Shown here: piece by piece, positions 1 to 12,705 of the stretch
Layout of the letters: every line of letters starts with the position of its first letter
How positions within the stretch are numbered: position 1 is the stretch's first letter
Assembly: GCF_031178445.1 (NCBI RefSeq)
Contig: NZ_JAPSIY010000008.1
Coordinates: forward strand, 129,429 to 171,052
Source: Microbacterium sp.
GTDB lineage: Bacteria; Actinomycetota; Actinomycetes; Actinomycetales; Microbacteriaceae
Length of the DNA stretch: 41,624 nucleotides
Direction of reading: 5' to 3'
Notes under the pieces: generated by a model
Seen by the model: only the letters and a program-made list of their open reading frames with translations
The model's database searches: none
What the model was told of the DNA's origin: nothing
Program-made: the position numbers and the translations under genes

Positions 1-134
1 GCGTCCGATGCGGAGACGGCCCTGAGCACGTCGTACGCCACCCAGCGCGCTGCCTGCACCTTACGCGAGCGCGACGCGGGCCGCGCATCGCCGTCCGCGC
101 GCCGGCCGTCGCGCGGCGCCCCGTGCGAACTCAT
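1..134 (-). CDS. rsmB: RsmB, 16S rRNA m5C967 methyltransferase (N-terminal 44 residues, cut by window edge)
   Basis: Only the first 44 codons are in the window. The translation begins MSSHGAPRDGRRADG and continues with a basic linker and KVQAARWVAYDVLRAV, which matches the start of the NusB-like RNA-binding domain found at the N-terminus of RsmB/Fmu. The ATG at 134-132 overlaps the fmt TGA in an ATGA arrangement, and fmt-rsmB is a very common pair in bacteria. RsmB uses S-adenosylmethionine to methylate a cytosine in 16S rRNA. The catalytic domain lies outside the window, so the call rests on this short N-terminus plus context. Confidence 0.8.
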   Translation of the reverse strand, partial: MSSHGAPRDGRRADGDARPASRSRKVQAARWVAYDVLRAVSASD

Positions 135-1063
135 GCCTCGTCCTTCCCGGCTCCGAGCACGACGGTATCGCCGGCGCGCAGGCCGCGCCACCAGTCGGTC
201 GCCGCCATCGCTCCCCTGCCTGCCGGCTGCACGCGGGTCACCGCGAGCGGAGATGTGGCCGTGCCGACCAGCAGGGCCTTCCTGTCGACGCGAACGTGAC
301 CGGGCTCGAGAGGGCTCGCCTCCGACGGGGCCGCGGCGAGCACTTTCAGCCGTTCACCGCCGACCGTGGTGTGGGCTCCGGGTTCGGGAGTGGCGCCGCG
401 GAACCGGGCGAAGACCTCCGCGAGCGGCCGACTCCAGTCGAGAAGGCCGTCCTGCAGGGTGAGCTTGGGAGCGAGCGTCGGCTCGCCCTCCTGCGGGGCG
501 GCGACCGCCGTACCTTCCGCGATGCCGGCGACGACGTCCCGCGTCACCGCCGCGCCTTCCACCGCGAGTCTCTCGAGCACGTCGTCCGCGGTGGCGTGCG
601 ACGGAACCTCTACCACCCTGGAGGCGAACAGATCACCGGCGTCCAGCGCTGGCACCAGCTGGAAGACGCTGACACCCGTCTCGGTGTCGCCGGCTATGAG
701 CGCACGCTGCACTGGTGCGGCGCCGCGCCATCGCGGCAGCAGGGAGAAGTGCAGGTTGATCCAGCCGTGCGCCGGAGCAGAGAGAAGCGGTTCGCGCACC
801 AGGCCTCCGTAGGCGACGATGACGCCCAGCTCGGCACGCAGCGCGGTGATGCGCGCTGCAGCGTCGTCGTCGAGGCGCGTGGCCTTGATGACGGGCAGTC
901 CGAGCTCTTCCGCGGCGGCGGCCACCGGGGAGGGCGTGAGCACCCGCTTGCGTCCGAGCGGCGCGTCGGGTCGGGTGACGACCGCGGCGACCTCGTGCGC
1001 GGCGGTGAGGGCGCGCAAAGTGGGCACCGCGACGGCGGGGGTCCCGGCGAAGACGAGGCGCAT
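131..1063 (-). CDS. fmt: methionyl-tRNA formyltransferase
   Basis: The 310-residue product formylates Met-tRNAi with 10-formyl-tetrahydrofolate for translation initiation. The N-terminal formyltransferase domain begins MRLVFAGTPAVAVPTL. The active-site stretch is NLHFSLLPRWRGAAPVQ, with N103 and H105, followed by ALDAGD with D144. These are the Asn, His and Asp of the family. The SLLPRWRGAAP loop is specific for Fmt over other formyltransferases. The C-terminal OB-like domain runs from about residue 205. Length is normal. The ATG is preceded by a GGAG sequence, and the gene follows priA after 24 bases. The order metK-priA-fmt-rsmB is the usual translation/replication cluster in actinobacteria. 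Confidence 0.97.
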   Translation of the reverse strand: MRLVFAGTPAVAVPTLRALTAAHEVAAVVTRPDAPLGRKRVLTPSPVAAAAEELGLPVIKATRLDDDAAARITALRAELGVIVAYGGLVREPLLSAPAHGWINLHFSLLPRWRGAAPVQRALIAGDTETGVSVFQLVPALDAGDLFASRVVEVPSHATADDVLERLAVEGAAVTRDVVAGIAEGTAVAAPQEGEPTLAPKLTLQDGLLDWSRPLAEVFARFRGATPEPGAHTTVGGERLKVLAAAPSEASPLEPGHVRVDRKALLVGTATSPLAVTRVQPAGRGAMAATDWWRGLRAGDTVVLGAGKDEA

Positions 1064-1087
1064 GAAGGTACTCCGGAAGGTCGGGTG

Positions 1088-3034
1088 TCAGATGTCTGGT
1101 TCGAGGATATCCAGATGCACCGAGAGCGACACACGGGGACGTCCCCTGCCCCTCCGGCTCTGCGCGGCATCCGCCACGACCTCGGCGCGCAGCGCCGCAG
1201 CCACAGCGTTGCCCTGCGCATAGCCGAAGCGCACGAGGGCCCTGACGCGCCCATCATCGCCGTCAAGAGGAACAGGGCCGAGCACCGCGTCCCCCGCAAT
1301 GCCGAGCGGCTTGAGGGCGTCCAGCGCGCGCCTCACGGATGCCGGAATCCCCTCGACCTGAGCGACGCGCGCGGTCGGCGGCATGTGCAGCGGAGCGCGT
1401 GCGTCCAGCTCGCCTCGCGCGTACGCGGAGTGGCTCCATGTCGCGAGCGCCTTCGCGACCGGACCGTTCACGCCGACGAGGTGCACGGGGGCGCCCGGCG
1501 CCGCGAGGGCCGCCGCGTTCGACCACCAGCGCAGGCAGGACTCGCCGATGCGCAGCTCCGGCGCCTGCAACATCCGCGCGCCGTCGAGCAGGATCACCGC
1601 CCTGTAGCCGCCCCCTGCCAGGGGCTCCGCGCCGCGTGTGGCGACGACGAGCGCCGGCTTGTCATCGACGTGCTGCAGAGGGTGCGCTCCGTCCGAGACG
1701 ATCACCCTGACGCCGGGGAACGCCCGTCCCAGCTCGTCGGCTGTGCGTTCAGTGCCCGACGAGGCGAGACGCACCTGCGTCGACGAGCACTCCCCGCAGT
1801 GCCACGAGTTCGCCGACCGGCCGCACCAGCCGCACACCGGGACGGCGCCGCGGCGACGCGCGCCGAGAGGTCCGCCGCAGTGCGCGCAGCGTGCAGGATT
1901 CCTGCACTGCGCGCACACCAGCGTCGGCGCGAACCCCGGCCGTGCCACCTGCACCAGGACGGGGCCCTCCATCGCCGCCGCGCGGGCTGCTGCGAAAGCG
2001 CTCGACGGCACGCGCTGAGTTGTGTGCTCGAGCTCCTGCGGAGTGCTCAGCAACACCCTCGGCAGGGTGCGTCTGGCGGCGGTGACGTCGGTCAGCCACC
2101 CATGTTGCACGAGTCGCTCGGTCTCGCTGGTGCGAGTGTGACCGACCAGCAGCAGCGCGCTGCCCTCCTGCTCCTGCCGCACCAGGGCGGCGTCGCGGGC
2201 GTGCACGTACGGCGCCAGAGGCTCGGCGAGGAGAGGATCCCCGTCGTCCCAGAGCGCGATCAGGCCGGCGTTCACCGGCGAGTAGACGGCCGAGCGGTTG
2301 CCGATCACGACGCATGGCGCGGCGTCGAGAGTGCGCAGGAACGCCCGATACCGATCGGGATTGGGCTGGCGGGCATCGAGGCGCACGAGCGCGTCGGCGG
2401 GCAGCAGCCGCTGCAGAGCGGTCAGCAGCAGCTCCTGATCGCGGTAGTCCGGCACCGCGAGGATGCTGGAGCGCCCCTCGGCGAGCATCGTCGTGGCGGC
2501 GGAGGCCAGCAGGTGCGTCCAGTGCGGCAGCCCCGCGTCCAGACCCGGCACTGCTTCCACGGCGGCGCGGCCGCCCTCGTCCAGCTGCTCGAGCAGGCCG
2601 CCGTACTGCGCGAGCACCCCGCGAGCCGAACCGACCGACGCGGCATCGGGTCGCGGTGCCGCCTCGACGGCACGCCAGGCCTTCTCGACCCTTACCTGCC
2701 TTTTGGGGATCACCAGTCGCAGGATGTCCGACGCGGCGCCGGCCGCGCGGTCGGCGGTCCTGCGCGCGAGGCGGTACAGCCTGTCCGGCAGCACCTGCAC
2801 GCTCGACACCACCGCCTCGATCTCGGAGAGCGTGCGCGCGGCGTCCTGCTCCTCGTCGATCTCGACGATGTAGCCGTCGATCACGCGTCCCGCCGTGCGC
2901 AGCGGTGCTTTGACACGCACACCGCTGGGCACCTCTCCGAACGCTTCAGGAAGCACGTAGTCGAACAGGCGGTCCAACTGCGGCAGTGGCGAGTCGATGA
3001 GCACACGCGCGATGCGCCGGCCCCCGGCGGTCAT
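1088..3034 (-). CDS. priA: PriA-like primosomal protein N', probably without helicase activity
   Basis: The 648-residue protein is recognisable as PriA by its N-terminal DNA-binding domain (RVLIDSPLPQLDRLFDYVLP, with GVRVKAPLRTAGRVIDGYI) and by a complete set of eight paired zinc-binding cysteines at about residues 370-420 (CAQC, CAHC, CGWC, CGEC). The helicase motifs are degenerate: where a GxxGSGKT P-loop is expected there is EGRSSILAVPDYRDQ, and in place of the DEEH box the protein reads ALWDDGD. Loss of the ATPase motifs is known for actinobacterial PriA, so this is a family property and not local decay. It probably acts as a structural replication-restart factor. The ATG at 3034 was chosen because it starts the conserved domain and follows the metK stop by 7 bases; longer upstream reading runs inside metK. 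Confidence 0.9.
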   Translation of the reverse strand: MTAGGRRIARVLIDSPLPQLDRLFDYVLPEAFGEVPSGVRVKAPLRTAGRVIDGYIVEIDEEQDAARTLSEIEAVVSSVQVLPDRLYRLARRTADRAAGAASDILRLVIPKRQVRVEKAWRAVEAAPRPDAASVGSARGVLAQYGGLLEQLDEGGRAAVEAVPGLDAGLPHWTHLLASAATTMLAEGRSSILAVPDYRDQELLLTALQRLLPADALVRLDARQPNPDRYRAFLRTLDAAPCVVIGNRSAVYSPVNAGLIALWDDGDPLLAEPLAPYVHARDAALVRQEQEGSALLLVGHTRTSETERLVQHGWLTDVTAARRTLPRVLLSTPQELEHTTQRVPSSAFAAARAAAMEGPVLVQVARPGFAPTLVCAQCRNPARCAHCGGPLGARRRGAVPVCGWCGRSANSWHCGECSSTQVRLASSGTERTADELGRAFPGVRVIVSDGAHPLQHVDDKPALVVATRGAEPLAGGGYRAVILLDGARMLQAPELRIGESCLRWWSNAAALAAPGAPVHLVGVNGPVAKALATWSHSAYARGELDARAPLHMPPTARVAQVEGIPASVRRALDALKPLGIAGDAVLGPVPLDGDDGRVRALVRFGYAQGNAVAAALRAEVVADAAQSRRGRGRPRVSLSVHLDILEPDI

Positions 3035-3041
3035 GTCCGCC

Positions 3042-4238
3042 TCAGAGCCCGGCTGCGCGGCGCAGGTCCTCGGCGCGGTCCGTGCGCTCCCACGTGAAGT
3101 CGGGCAGATCGCGACCGAAGTGGCCGTACGCGGCGGTCTGGGCGTAGATCGGGCGCAGCAGGTCGAGCTCCTCGATGATCGCCTGCGGTCGCAGGTCGAA
3201 GACCTCGGTGATCGCCTGGGTGATCGTCTCCTCCGACACGCGTCCGGTCCCGAACGTCTCGACGTAGAGGCCGACGGGCCTGGCGACCCCGATCGCATAC
3301 GCGACCTGCACCTCAGCGCGGTCGGCGAGCCCGGCGGCGACGACGTTCTTGGCCACCCAGCGCATCGCGTAGGCGCCGGAGCGATCGACCTTCGACGGGT
3401 CCTTGCCGCTGAACGCACCGCCGCCGTGGCGCGCGGCCCCGCCGTACGTATCGATGATGATCTTGCGTCCCGTCAGCCCGGCATCACCCTTCGGACCGCC
3501 CGTGACGAAGGGGCCGGCGGGGTTGATGTAGTACTTCAGGTCATCCGCGAGGTCCAGACCGGTCTGTGCGAGCACCGGCCCGATGACCTTCTCGCGCACG
3601 AGCTCCTTGAGCTCGTCCTGCGAGACGTCGGGGTGATGCTGCGTCGACAGCACCACGGCATCCACGGTCTTCGGAGTGAATCCGTCGTAGCCGAGCGTCA
3701 CCTGCGTCTTGCCGTCAGGGCGCAGGAACGCGAGTTCGCCGGAGCGCCGCACCTCCGTGAGGCGCTCGGCGATCCGGTGGGCGGTCCACGCCGCCATCGG
3801 CATGAGCTGGGGGGTCTCGTTGGTCGCGAAGCCGAACATGATGCCCTGGTCGCCGGCGCCGAGCTCGTCGCGCGGGTCGGTCGAGCCGCCGTCGCGCTGC
3901 TCCTGCGCCAGATCCACGCCGTGCGCGATGTCTGAAGACTGCTCCCCCACCGACACGCTCACGCCGCAGGAGGAGCCGTCGAAGCCTGTGTCGCTGGACG
4001 TGTACCCGATGCCGTTGACGACGTCGCGCACGATGGTGGGGATGTCGACGTACCCTTCGGTGCGGATCTCTCCCGCGACGTGGACCAGACCGGTGGTCAC
4101 GAGCGTTTCGACGGCGACCCGCGAACCTCGATCGACGGCGAGCAGACCGTCGAGGATGCTGTCCGAGATCTGGTCGCAGATCTTGTCGGGGTGGCCTTCG
4201 GTGACGGACTCGGACGTGAACAGGCGCAGCGCGCTCAT
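3042..4238 (-). CDS. metK: S-adenosylmethionine synthetase
   Basis: The 398-residue enzyme makes S-adenosylmethionine from methionine and ATP in the cytosol. All signature segments are present: [19 protein letters not shown] at residues 8-26, the [16 protein letters not shown] hexapeptide region at 128-142, and the glycine-rich [16 protein letters not shown] loop at about 270-286. Length is typical. The ATG is preceded by GGAG. Downstream, priA follows after 7 bases and rsmB, a SAM-dependent enzyme, ends the cluster. A strong hairpin lies between rpoZ and metK, so metK may have its own promoter, but no convincing -10 was found in the 58 bases between that hairpin and the start codon. Confidence 0.98.
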   Translation of the reverse strand: MSALRLFTSESVTEGHPDKICDQISDSILDGLLAVDRGSRVAVETLVTTGLVHVAGEIRTEGYVDIPTIVRDVVNGIGYTSSDTGFDGSSCGVSVSVGEQSSDIAHGVDLAQEQRDGGSTDPRDELGAGDQGIMFGFATNETPQLMPMAAWTAHRIAERLTEVRRSGELAFLRPDGKTQVTLGYDGFTPKTVDAVVLSTQHHPDVSQDELKELVREKVIGPVLAQTGLDLADDLKYYINPAGPFVTGGPKGDAGLTGRKIIIDTYGGAARHGGGAFSGKDPSKVDRSGAYAMRWVAKNVVAAGLADRAEVQVAYAIGVARPVGLYVETFGTGRVSEETITQAITEVFDLRPQAIIEELDLLRPIYAQTAAYGHFGRDLPDFTWERTDRAEDLRRAAGL

Positions 4239-4296
4239 CGATGCTCCAACGGTCGGGTTCAGGCGGAGCCGGTGGGCTCGACGCCAGTGTGCAGGA

Positions 4297-4330
4297 AGCC
4301 GCCGACATCCGTTGTCGGACGTCGGCGGCT
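4297..4330 (-). terminator. Hairpin between rpoZ and metK, terminator candidate
   Basis: Two 15-base arms (4297-4311 and 4316-4330) are complementary except for one position, around a 4-base loop. The hairpin begins 13 bases after the rpoZ stop codon. There is no run of U after it, which is common for actinobacterial terminators. It could equally be a processing or attenuation element in front of metK. Confidence 0.55.
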
Positions 4331-4343
4331 CACGGTGCGGGTG

Positions 4344-4598
4344 TCACTCGGCGTGACGGATGCGAAGCTTGTCTTCGTTGATCTCGTGCAGCGCGATGGT
4401 GAGCGGCTTGTCCTCGACGGAGGAATCGACGAGCGGGCCGACGTTGTCGAACAGGTTGCCCTCGTGCAGATCGGAGTAATAGTCGTTGATCTGGCGGGCG
4501 CGCTTCGACGCGTAGATCACGAGCTCGTACTTCGACTCGACGCGGTCGAGCAGGTTGTCGATCGGCGGATCGATGATGCCCTGGTTGGTTCCGGCCAT
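4344..4598 (-). CDS. rpoZ: RNA polymerase omega subunit
   Basis: The 84-residue protein matches the omega subunit, which helps fold and hold the beta' subunit. Diagnostic segments are [26 protein letters not shown] near residues 13-38 and [16 protein letters not shown] near the C-terminus. The start is fixed by an excellent Shine-Dalgarno (AGGAGG, 7 bases before the ATG). A longer reading in another frame over the same bases is a shadow. It follows the guanylate kinase gene, the standard gmk-rpoZ-metK order of actinobacteria, and has its own -10 candidate inside the end of gmk. Confidence 0.95.
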   Translation of the reverse strand: MAGTNQGIIDPPIDNLLDRVESKYELVIYASKRARQINDYYSDLHEGNLFDNVGPLVDSSVEDKPLTIALHEINEDKLRIRHAE

Positions 4599-4662
4599 GG
4601 TGGACCTCCTGATCAGGCGACGGGATCGTCGCTAAGTCGGTGTGTTCGGGCGCGCGAAGCAC

Positions 4663-5571
4663 TCAGCGCGCGGCGACAGAAGACAATTCTACGACCTCGC
4701 GGGCGGCGGTGGCGACGTCGGCGTTCACGACGCGGTAATCGAACTCGTTCTGTGCGGCGAGTTCGACCCTCGCCGTGCGCAGTCGGCGTGACCTCTCCTC
4801 AGCGTCCTCGGTTCCCCGGCCGACGAGTCGCTGCACCAGCTCGTCCCACGAAGGCGGGAGCAGGAAGACCAGCGTCGCCGACGGCTCGGCCGCACGCACC
4901 TGCCGCGCTCCCTGCAGGTCGATCTCGAGCAGGACGGTCCTGCCCTCGGCCAGCGCCGCGTCGACAGGTCCGCGCGGCGTGCCGTACCGGTGCCTGTTGT
5001 GCACGACCGCGTGCTCGAGCAGCTGGTCGTCGGCGATGAGCCTGTCGAACTCGGCGTCGTCGACGAAATAGTAGTGGACGCCGTCGACCTCCCCCGGACG
5101 CGGGGCACGGGTGGTCGCCGACACGGAGAGGTGGATCTCGGGGCGCTGCGAGCGGATGTGGGCCGCCACGGTGCCCTTGCCGACGGCCGTCGGGCCGGCG
5201 AGCACGAGCAGTCGGCTGCGGCCGGCGCGGGGCTTGGCCACGGGGAAACGGCGGTCGAGCCACGACGACAGCGCCTCCAGCTGCCGGACCCCGAGCCCCC
5301 CGAGCCGCTTGACCGGCGAGATGGCGAGCTCCTCGAGGATCCGGTCGCGCTTGCCCGCACCGATCGCCGGCAGCGCCATGAGGAAGTCGGTGACCCGCAT
5401 CGTCGCAGCATCCGAGTCGTGGTCGGTGGTCGCGCGGCGCAGCACCTCCTGTGGCGTGACCACACGCGTCGTCAGGTCGCGCTTGAGGGACGCCCGCGCG
5501 CGACGTCTCTGCAGAGCGCGGTGAGCAGCCGCCACACGATCGACCTCGGGGACAACCCGTGTTTCAGCCAC
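4663..5571 (-). CDS. gmk: mIHF-like H2TH domain fused to guanylate kinase
   Basis: The 302-residue protein is about 100 residues longer than ordinary guanylate kinases. Residues 1-105 match the actinobacterial integration host factor (mIHF), a nucleoid DNA-binding protein, with [14 protein letters not shown] at 61-74 and a helix-two-turn-helix region [21 protein letters not shown] at 81-101. Residues 119-302 are a guanylate kinase that phosphorylates GMP to GDP: P-loop GPTAVGKGT at 126-134, [20 protein letters not shown] at 151-170 and [10 protein letters not shown] at 216-225. In most actinobacteria mihF and gmk are adjacent separate genes. Here there is one frame with no stop between them. 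The start codon is GTG, overlapping the pyrF stop by 8 bases; no start codon or ribosome site suggesting an internal kinase-only start was noticed. It is the last gene of the pyrimidine operon, linking UMP synthesis to GMP use. Confidence 0.93.
   Translation of the reverse strand: MAETRVVPEVDRVAAAHRALQRRRARASLKRDLTTRVVTPQEVLRRATTDHDSDAATMRVTDFLMALPAIGAGKRDRILEELAISPVKRLGGLGVRQLEALSSWLDRRFPVAKPRAGRSRLLVLAGPTAVGKGTVAAHIRSQRPEIHLSVSATTRAPRPGEVDGVHYYFVDDAEFDRLIADDQLLEHAVVHNRHRYGTPRGPVDAALAEGRTVLLEIDLQGARQVRAAEPSATLVFLLPPSWDELVQRLVGRGTEDAEERSRRLRTARVELAAQNEFDYRVVNADVATAAREVVELSSVAAR
4686..4691 (-). promoter_or_regulatory. -10 element (TAGAAT) for rpoZ
   Basis: TAGAAT on the minus strand lies in the last codons of the guanylate kinase gene, about 90 bases upstream of the rpoZ ATG. 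The same hexamer, followed by an A/T and G-rich step, precedes efp and the MBL/Rieske gene. No clear -35 is visible. The call rests on sequence and position only. Confidence 0.45.
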
Positions 5572-6423
5572 CCAGCACCTCCCGATAGCGTGCGGCCCGT
5601 TCGTCGATCGTAACCGCGATCCGGTCCGGTCCGGCGGTGAGGATGCTGCGGCTCTCGCTCGCCAGCACGTTGCGGGCGGCGGCGCCGAAGCGCACGAGCA
5701 GATCCTCCGGCGTCGCGCCCTGCGCGCCGAATCCCGGCGCGAGGATCGGCGTACCGGTGAGCACGTCGTCGTCCAGGCCCATCTCCAGCCGGTCGACGGT
5801 CGCGCCGATGACCAGCCCGACCGGGCCGAGACCGCCGTCGAAGGCCGCAGAGCCGTTCACCCAGGTCACATCGCGCGCGACGCGCTGAGCGACCGTCTGC
5901 CCCTCCGTCGCGGCGACGTCGACCGTCCGCGCGGTCTGAAGAGCGGCGGCCTCGGGGTTGCTGGTCGCGGCGAGCACGAACACGCCCTTCTGCGCCCGCA
6001 CCGCGGAGGTGAGGGTGTCACGCAGCGAATCGGGCCCGAGGTACGGGCTGACGGTCACGGCATCCGCCTCCAACGGGGAGCCCGACCCGAGCCATGCGGA
6101 GGTGTAGCCGGCCATCGTGGAGCCGATGTCACCGCGCTTGGCGTCCGCGATCACGATCAGCCCCGCACCGCGTGCGGCCGCCAGCACGTCCTCGAGGGCG
6201 GCGAACCCCCGCGAGCCGAAGCGCTCGAAGAACGACACCTGCGGCTTGACGATCCCCGCGCGTCCTGCCGCGGCCTCGACGACAGCCAGGCCGAACGAGC
6301 GCACCCCTCCTGCATCCTGGCCGAGACCCCACTGCTCGAGCAGCGCCGCGTGGGGATCGATCCCCACGCACAGCGGACCGTGCTCGTCCATCGCGGCGCG
6401 CAGCCGCTGCCCGAAGGATGTCG

Positions 6424-6427
<4 letters not shown>
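5564..6427 (-). CDS. pyrF: orotidine 5'-phosphate decarboxylase (long, subfamily 2)
   Basis: The 287-residue enzyme converts OMP to UMP, the last step of de novo pyrimidine synthesis. It carries the catalytic stretch [14 protein letters not shown] (the D-x-K-R-x-D-I signature), [15 protein letters not shown] near the N-terminus, and [13 protein letters not shown]. Length and the KRGDIGST form place it in the longer subfamily 2 typical of actinobacteria. The start is GTG, overlapping the carB TGA by 4 bases (GTGA), so translation is probably coupled. pyrD and pyrE, which supply its substrate, are not in the window. Confidence 0.96.
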
Positions 6428-9710
<3,283 letters not shown>

Positions 9711-9711
<1 letters not shown>

Positions 9712-10883
9712 TACTTGGTGTCCTTCTGTGCGAGGTGTGCGACGACGACGTCGCGGAAACGGTCGAAGAGGTAGTTGGCGTCGTGCGGTCCTGCGGCCGC
9801 CTCGGGGTGGTACTGCACCGAGAACGCCGGGATGTCGAGCGCGCGCAGACCTTCGACGACACGGTCGTTGAGCCCGATGTGGCTGACCTCGACCCGGCCG
9901 TAACCCGCCGGGCTGTCGAAGGTCTCGTCGAGCGGGGCGTCCACGGCGAAGCCATGGTTGTGCGCGGTGATCTCGACGCGCCCTGTCGCCTTGTCGAGCA
10001 CCGGCTGGTTGATGCCCCTGTGCCCAAAGGGCAGCTTGTACGTGCCGAGGCCGAGCGCACGGCCGAAAAGCTGATTGCCGAAGCAGATGCCGAAGAACGG
10101 CAGCTTCTCGTCGAGCACCTCGCGCAGCAGCGCCACATGCCCGTCGGAGGCGGCGGGGTCTCCCGGTCCGTTGGAGTAGAACACGGCGACGGGATCGATC
10201 GCCTTGATCTCCTCGATGGTCGCCGTCTGCGGCAGGACGTGCACCTCGAAACCGCGGGCGGCGAGGTTGTCGATGGTCGCCTGCTTGACGCCGAGGTCGA
10301 GTACGGCGAGGTTTCCGATGCGGTCCCCCGCTGCGGGTGTGATGGCCGCGACCTCGACCGACACCTGCGCCGACAGGTTCTGGCCTGCCATCTGCGGCGC
10401 CTCGGTGACGATACGCAGCTGCTCCTCGGGCTCCAGTGCGGCATCGGGTCCTGAGAAGATGCCGCCGCGCATGGAGCCGGCCGAACGGATGTGACGGGTC
10501 ACCGCGCGCGTGTCGATCCCGCTGATGCCGACGATGCCGTCGCGCGTGAGCGTGTCATCGAGTGAAGCGTTCGCCCTCCAGTTCGACACGACGCGCGACG
10601 GGTCGCGGACGATGTACCCGGCTACCCAGACGCGCCGCGATTCGGTGTCCTCGTCGTTCATGCCGGTGTTGCCGATGTGGGGTGCCGTCTGCAGCACGAT
10701 CTGGCCCGCGTACGACGGATCAGTGAGGGTCTCCTGATAGCCCGACATCCCGGTGGCGAACACCACCTCGCCGAGGGTCGTGCCCAGCGCCCCGTACGCA
10801 CGTCCGCGGTGCCTGGTGCCGTCCTCGAGGACGAGCACGGCCGGCTGGGGCAGGGTGTGAGCTTTCGTGGGCGTGTGGTTCAT
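9711..10883 (-). CDS. carA: carbamoyl-phosphate synthase small (glutaminase) subunit
   Basis: The 390-residue subunit hydrolyses glutamine and channels ammonia to CarB. The N-terminal domain has [16 protein letters not shown] at about 43-58. The class I glutamine amidotransferase domain has the nucleophile C267 in [16 protein letters not shown], plus H359 and E361 in [14 protein letters not shown]. The GNQ form, where enterobacteria have GHQ, is to my knowledge usual in actinobacteria. The ATG overlaps the stop of the upstream membrane-protein gene by 4 bases (ATGA). Confidence 0.98.
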
Positions 10884-11386
10884 GCTGGTGTTCCGTTCTC
10901 AGGGGCGGAGCTGAGGCGCTCGAGCTCCGGCAGGATCTGGTGAGGCTCGCCCGAGGTGAGCCGCAGGAAGGAGTCGACGACGATGCCGGACGGTTCGCGC
11001 CAGACGAGGCGGATGAGTCCGTTCGGCTCGACGACGCGATTCATCGCGACCGTCGCGGCGTCGGCGGTGAGGAGCCTGGACGATGCCAGGAAGACCGTCG
11101 GCGAGCCATCCAGGCTGAGTGCCACACCGCGGTCGGTGAGGACGAGTTCGCCGCGCGCCCGATAGGCCAGGGGGCGGATGGCGAGCCGCTCCAGCGGCTG
11201 GTCGTGCTTGGTGGTGGCGACGTAGAGCACCGGGTGCCGCGAGGTGACCTCGGCATGCTCAGGCACGCCGAGCGGCGCGCTGAGCCCGGAGTCCCGGCGC
11301 AGTCGCGCTCGCCAGGCGAAGAGCATGGAGAGCAGCACGAGCAGCGCCACGGCGCCGATGATGAGGGCGGCGATCTCGCGGGTCAT
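10880..11386 (-). CDS. conserved single-pass membrane protein of the pyr operon
   Basis: The 168-residue protein has one N-terminal membrane segment (about residues 4-24, [20 protein letters not shown]) followed by RARLRR, so the C-terminal 140 residues probably lie in the cytoplasm. That part is rich in beta-strand-like segments ([35 protein letters not shown]), which looks like a PH-type barrel, but this is an inference. A protein of similar size and topology sits between pyrC and carA in Mycobacterium tuberculosis (Rv1382), so the position is conserved. Both ends overlap their neighbours by 4 bases, implying coupled translation with pyrC and carA. The start was set at the ATG that overlaps the pyrC stop; a longer upstream frame is inside pyrC. 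Function unknown. Confidence 0.85.
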   Translation of the reverse strand: MTREIAALIIGAVALLVLLSMLFAWRARLRRDSGLSAPLGVPEHAEVTSRHPVLYVATTKHDQPLERLAIRPLAYRARGELVLTDRGVALSLDGSPTVFLASSRLLTADAATVAMNRVVEPNGLIRLVWREPSGIVVDSFLRLTSGEPHQILPELERLSSAPENGTPA

Positions 11387-12705
11387 TTCGCGGTGCTCCC
11401 CGCAGTGCCTGGGAAGAGGTCGGCCAGTTCGCCGTTCTCCAGCGTGACGGTGCCGCCGTGGATCGTCCACTCGACCCGACCCGGCAGTTCGCGCCCCAGG
11501 TACGGCGAGTTGGCGCTCCGCCCGTGCAGGTCGGCCTCAGTGAAGACGCCCTGCGCGCTCGGGTCGTAGAGGGTGACGTGCGCGGGCGCTCCTGCTCCGA
11601 TGTGTCCGAAGCCCTCGAGGCGACCGATGCGGGCGGGCGCAGCGCTCATCACCCGCGCCACGTCGTCCCAGCCCATCAGACCTGTCGCGACCATCGACTG
11701 ATGCACGACCCGCAGGGCGCTCTCGAGACCGACCATGCCGTTCGCGGCGGCCTGCCACTCGCACGACTTGTTCTCGGCCGGGTGCGGAGCGTGGTCGGTG
11801 GCGACGATGTCGATCGTGCCGTCGGCGAGGCCCTCACGCACCGCGAGCACGTCCTCCTCGCGGCGCAGCGGCGGATTCACCTTGTAGCGGGCGTCGTAAC
11901 CTCGCACCAGCTCGTCGGTCAGGAGGAGGTGGTGGGGGGTGACCTCCGCCGTCACGGCGATGCCTCGCTTCTTGGCCCATCGGATGATGTCGACCGACCC
12001 CGCGGTCGACAGATGGCACACGTGCAGGCGGGAGCCGACGTGCTCAGCGAGCAGCACGTCGCGGGCGATGATCGACTCCTCCGCGACGGCGGGCCAGCCG
12101 GTGAGCCCCAGCTCGGCCGAGACCGCGCCCTCGTTCATCTGCGCGCCTTCGGTGAGGCGGGGATCCTGCGCGTGCTGCGCGATGACGCCGTCGAAGGCCT
12201 TCACATACTCGAGCGCACGTCGCATGATCAGCGGATCCCAGACGCAGAAGCCGTCGTCGCTGAACACCCGCACGCGGGCACGCGAGGCGGCCATCGCGCC
12301 GAGCTCCGCGAGCCGCTCGCCCTTCTGACCGACGGTGACGGCTCCGATGGGCTGCACCGTGGCGTATCCCGCGGCGTCTCCCAGGGCGAGCTCCTGTTCC
12401 ACGACGCCGGCGGTGTCGGCCACCGGCGAGGTGTTCGGCATGGCGAAGACCGCCGTGAAGCCGCCCGCCGCGGCAGCGCGGGTGCCTGTGAGCACCGTCT
12501 CGGAGGCTTCGAAGCCCGGCTCGCGCAGGTGCGTGTGCAGATCGACGAGTCCTGGCAGCGCGAGCAGCCCGTCGGCGTCGATGACGCGAGCCCCTGCGCG
12601 ACTGAGTCCGGCTCCGACCTCGGCGATCACGCCGTGCTCGACGACCAGGTCGATGGTCTCGCCCGCGGCTGACCGCGCGCCCTTGATGACGAGGTTCTCG
12701 CTCAC
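11383..12705 (-). CDS. pyrC: dihydroorotase
   Basis: The 440-residue amidohydrolase closes carbamoyl aspartate to dihydroorotate. The metal-binding motif is [14 protein letters not shown] with H57 and H59, followed by [11 protein letters not shown], and a second histidine-rich motif VATDHAPHP at about residue 300. This is the longer class I dihydroorotase. The start is GTG, overlapping the pyrB TGA by 4 bases. Position between pyrB and carAB and an uninterrupted frame support a working operon gene. Confidence 0.97.
   Translation of the reverse strand: MSENLVIKGARSAAGETIDLVVEHGVIAEVGAGLSRAGARVIDADGLLALPGLVDLHTHLREPGFEASETVLTGTRAAAAGGFTAVFAMPNTSPVADTAGVVEQELALGDAAGYATVQPIGAVTVGQKGERLAELGAMAASRARVRVFSDDGFCVWDPLIMRRALEYVKAFDGVIAQHAQDPRLTEGAQMNEGAVSAELGLTGWPAVAEESIIARDVLLAEHVGSRLHVCHLSTAGSVDIIRWAKKRGIAVTAEVTPHHLLLTDELVRGYDARYKVNPPLRREEDVLAVREGLADGTIDIVATDHAPHPAENKSCEWQAAANGMVGLESALRVVHQSMVATGLMGWDDVARVMSAAPARIGRLEGFGHIGAGAPAHVTLYDPSAQGVFTEADLHGRSANSPYLGRELPGRVEWTIHGGTVTLENGELADLFPGTAGSTAK

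Noticed and set aside
1088..3034. PriA as a decayed gene because its helicase motifs are missing
   Set aside because: The frame is intact, all zinc cysteines remain, and missing ATPase motifs are a known feature of the actinobacterial family.
296..3097. Plus-strand open frame of 933 codons opposite fmt and priA
   Set aside because: It is antisense to two well-supported genes, its translation is rich in Arg, Gly and Ala without any recognisable motif, and long antisense frames are expected in GC-rich DNA with a G/C third codon position.
4650..4671. GCGCGC inverted repeat across the gmk stop as a terminator
   Set aside because: The arms are self-complementary GC runs that straddle the stop codon, with no defined loop or U-tract; chance is likely.
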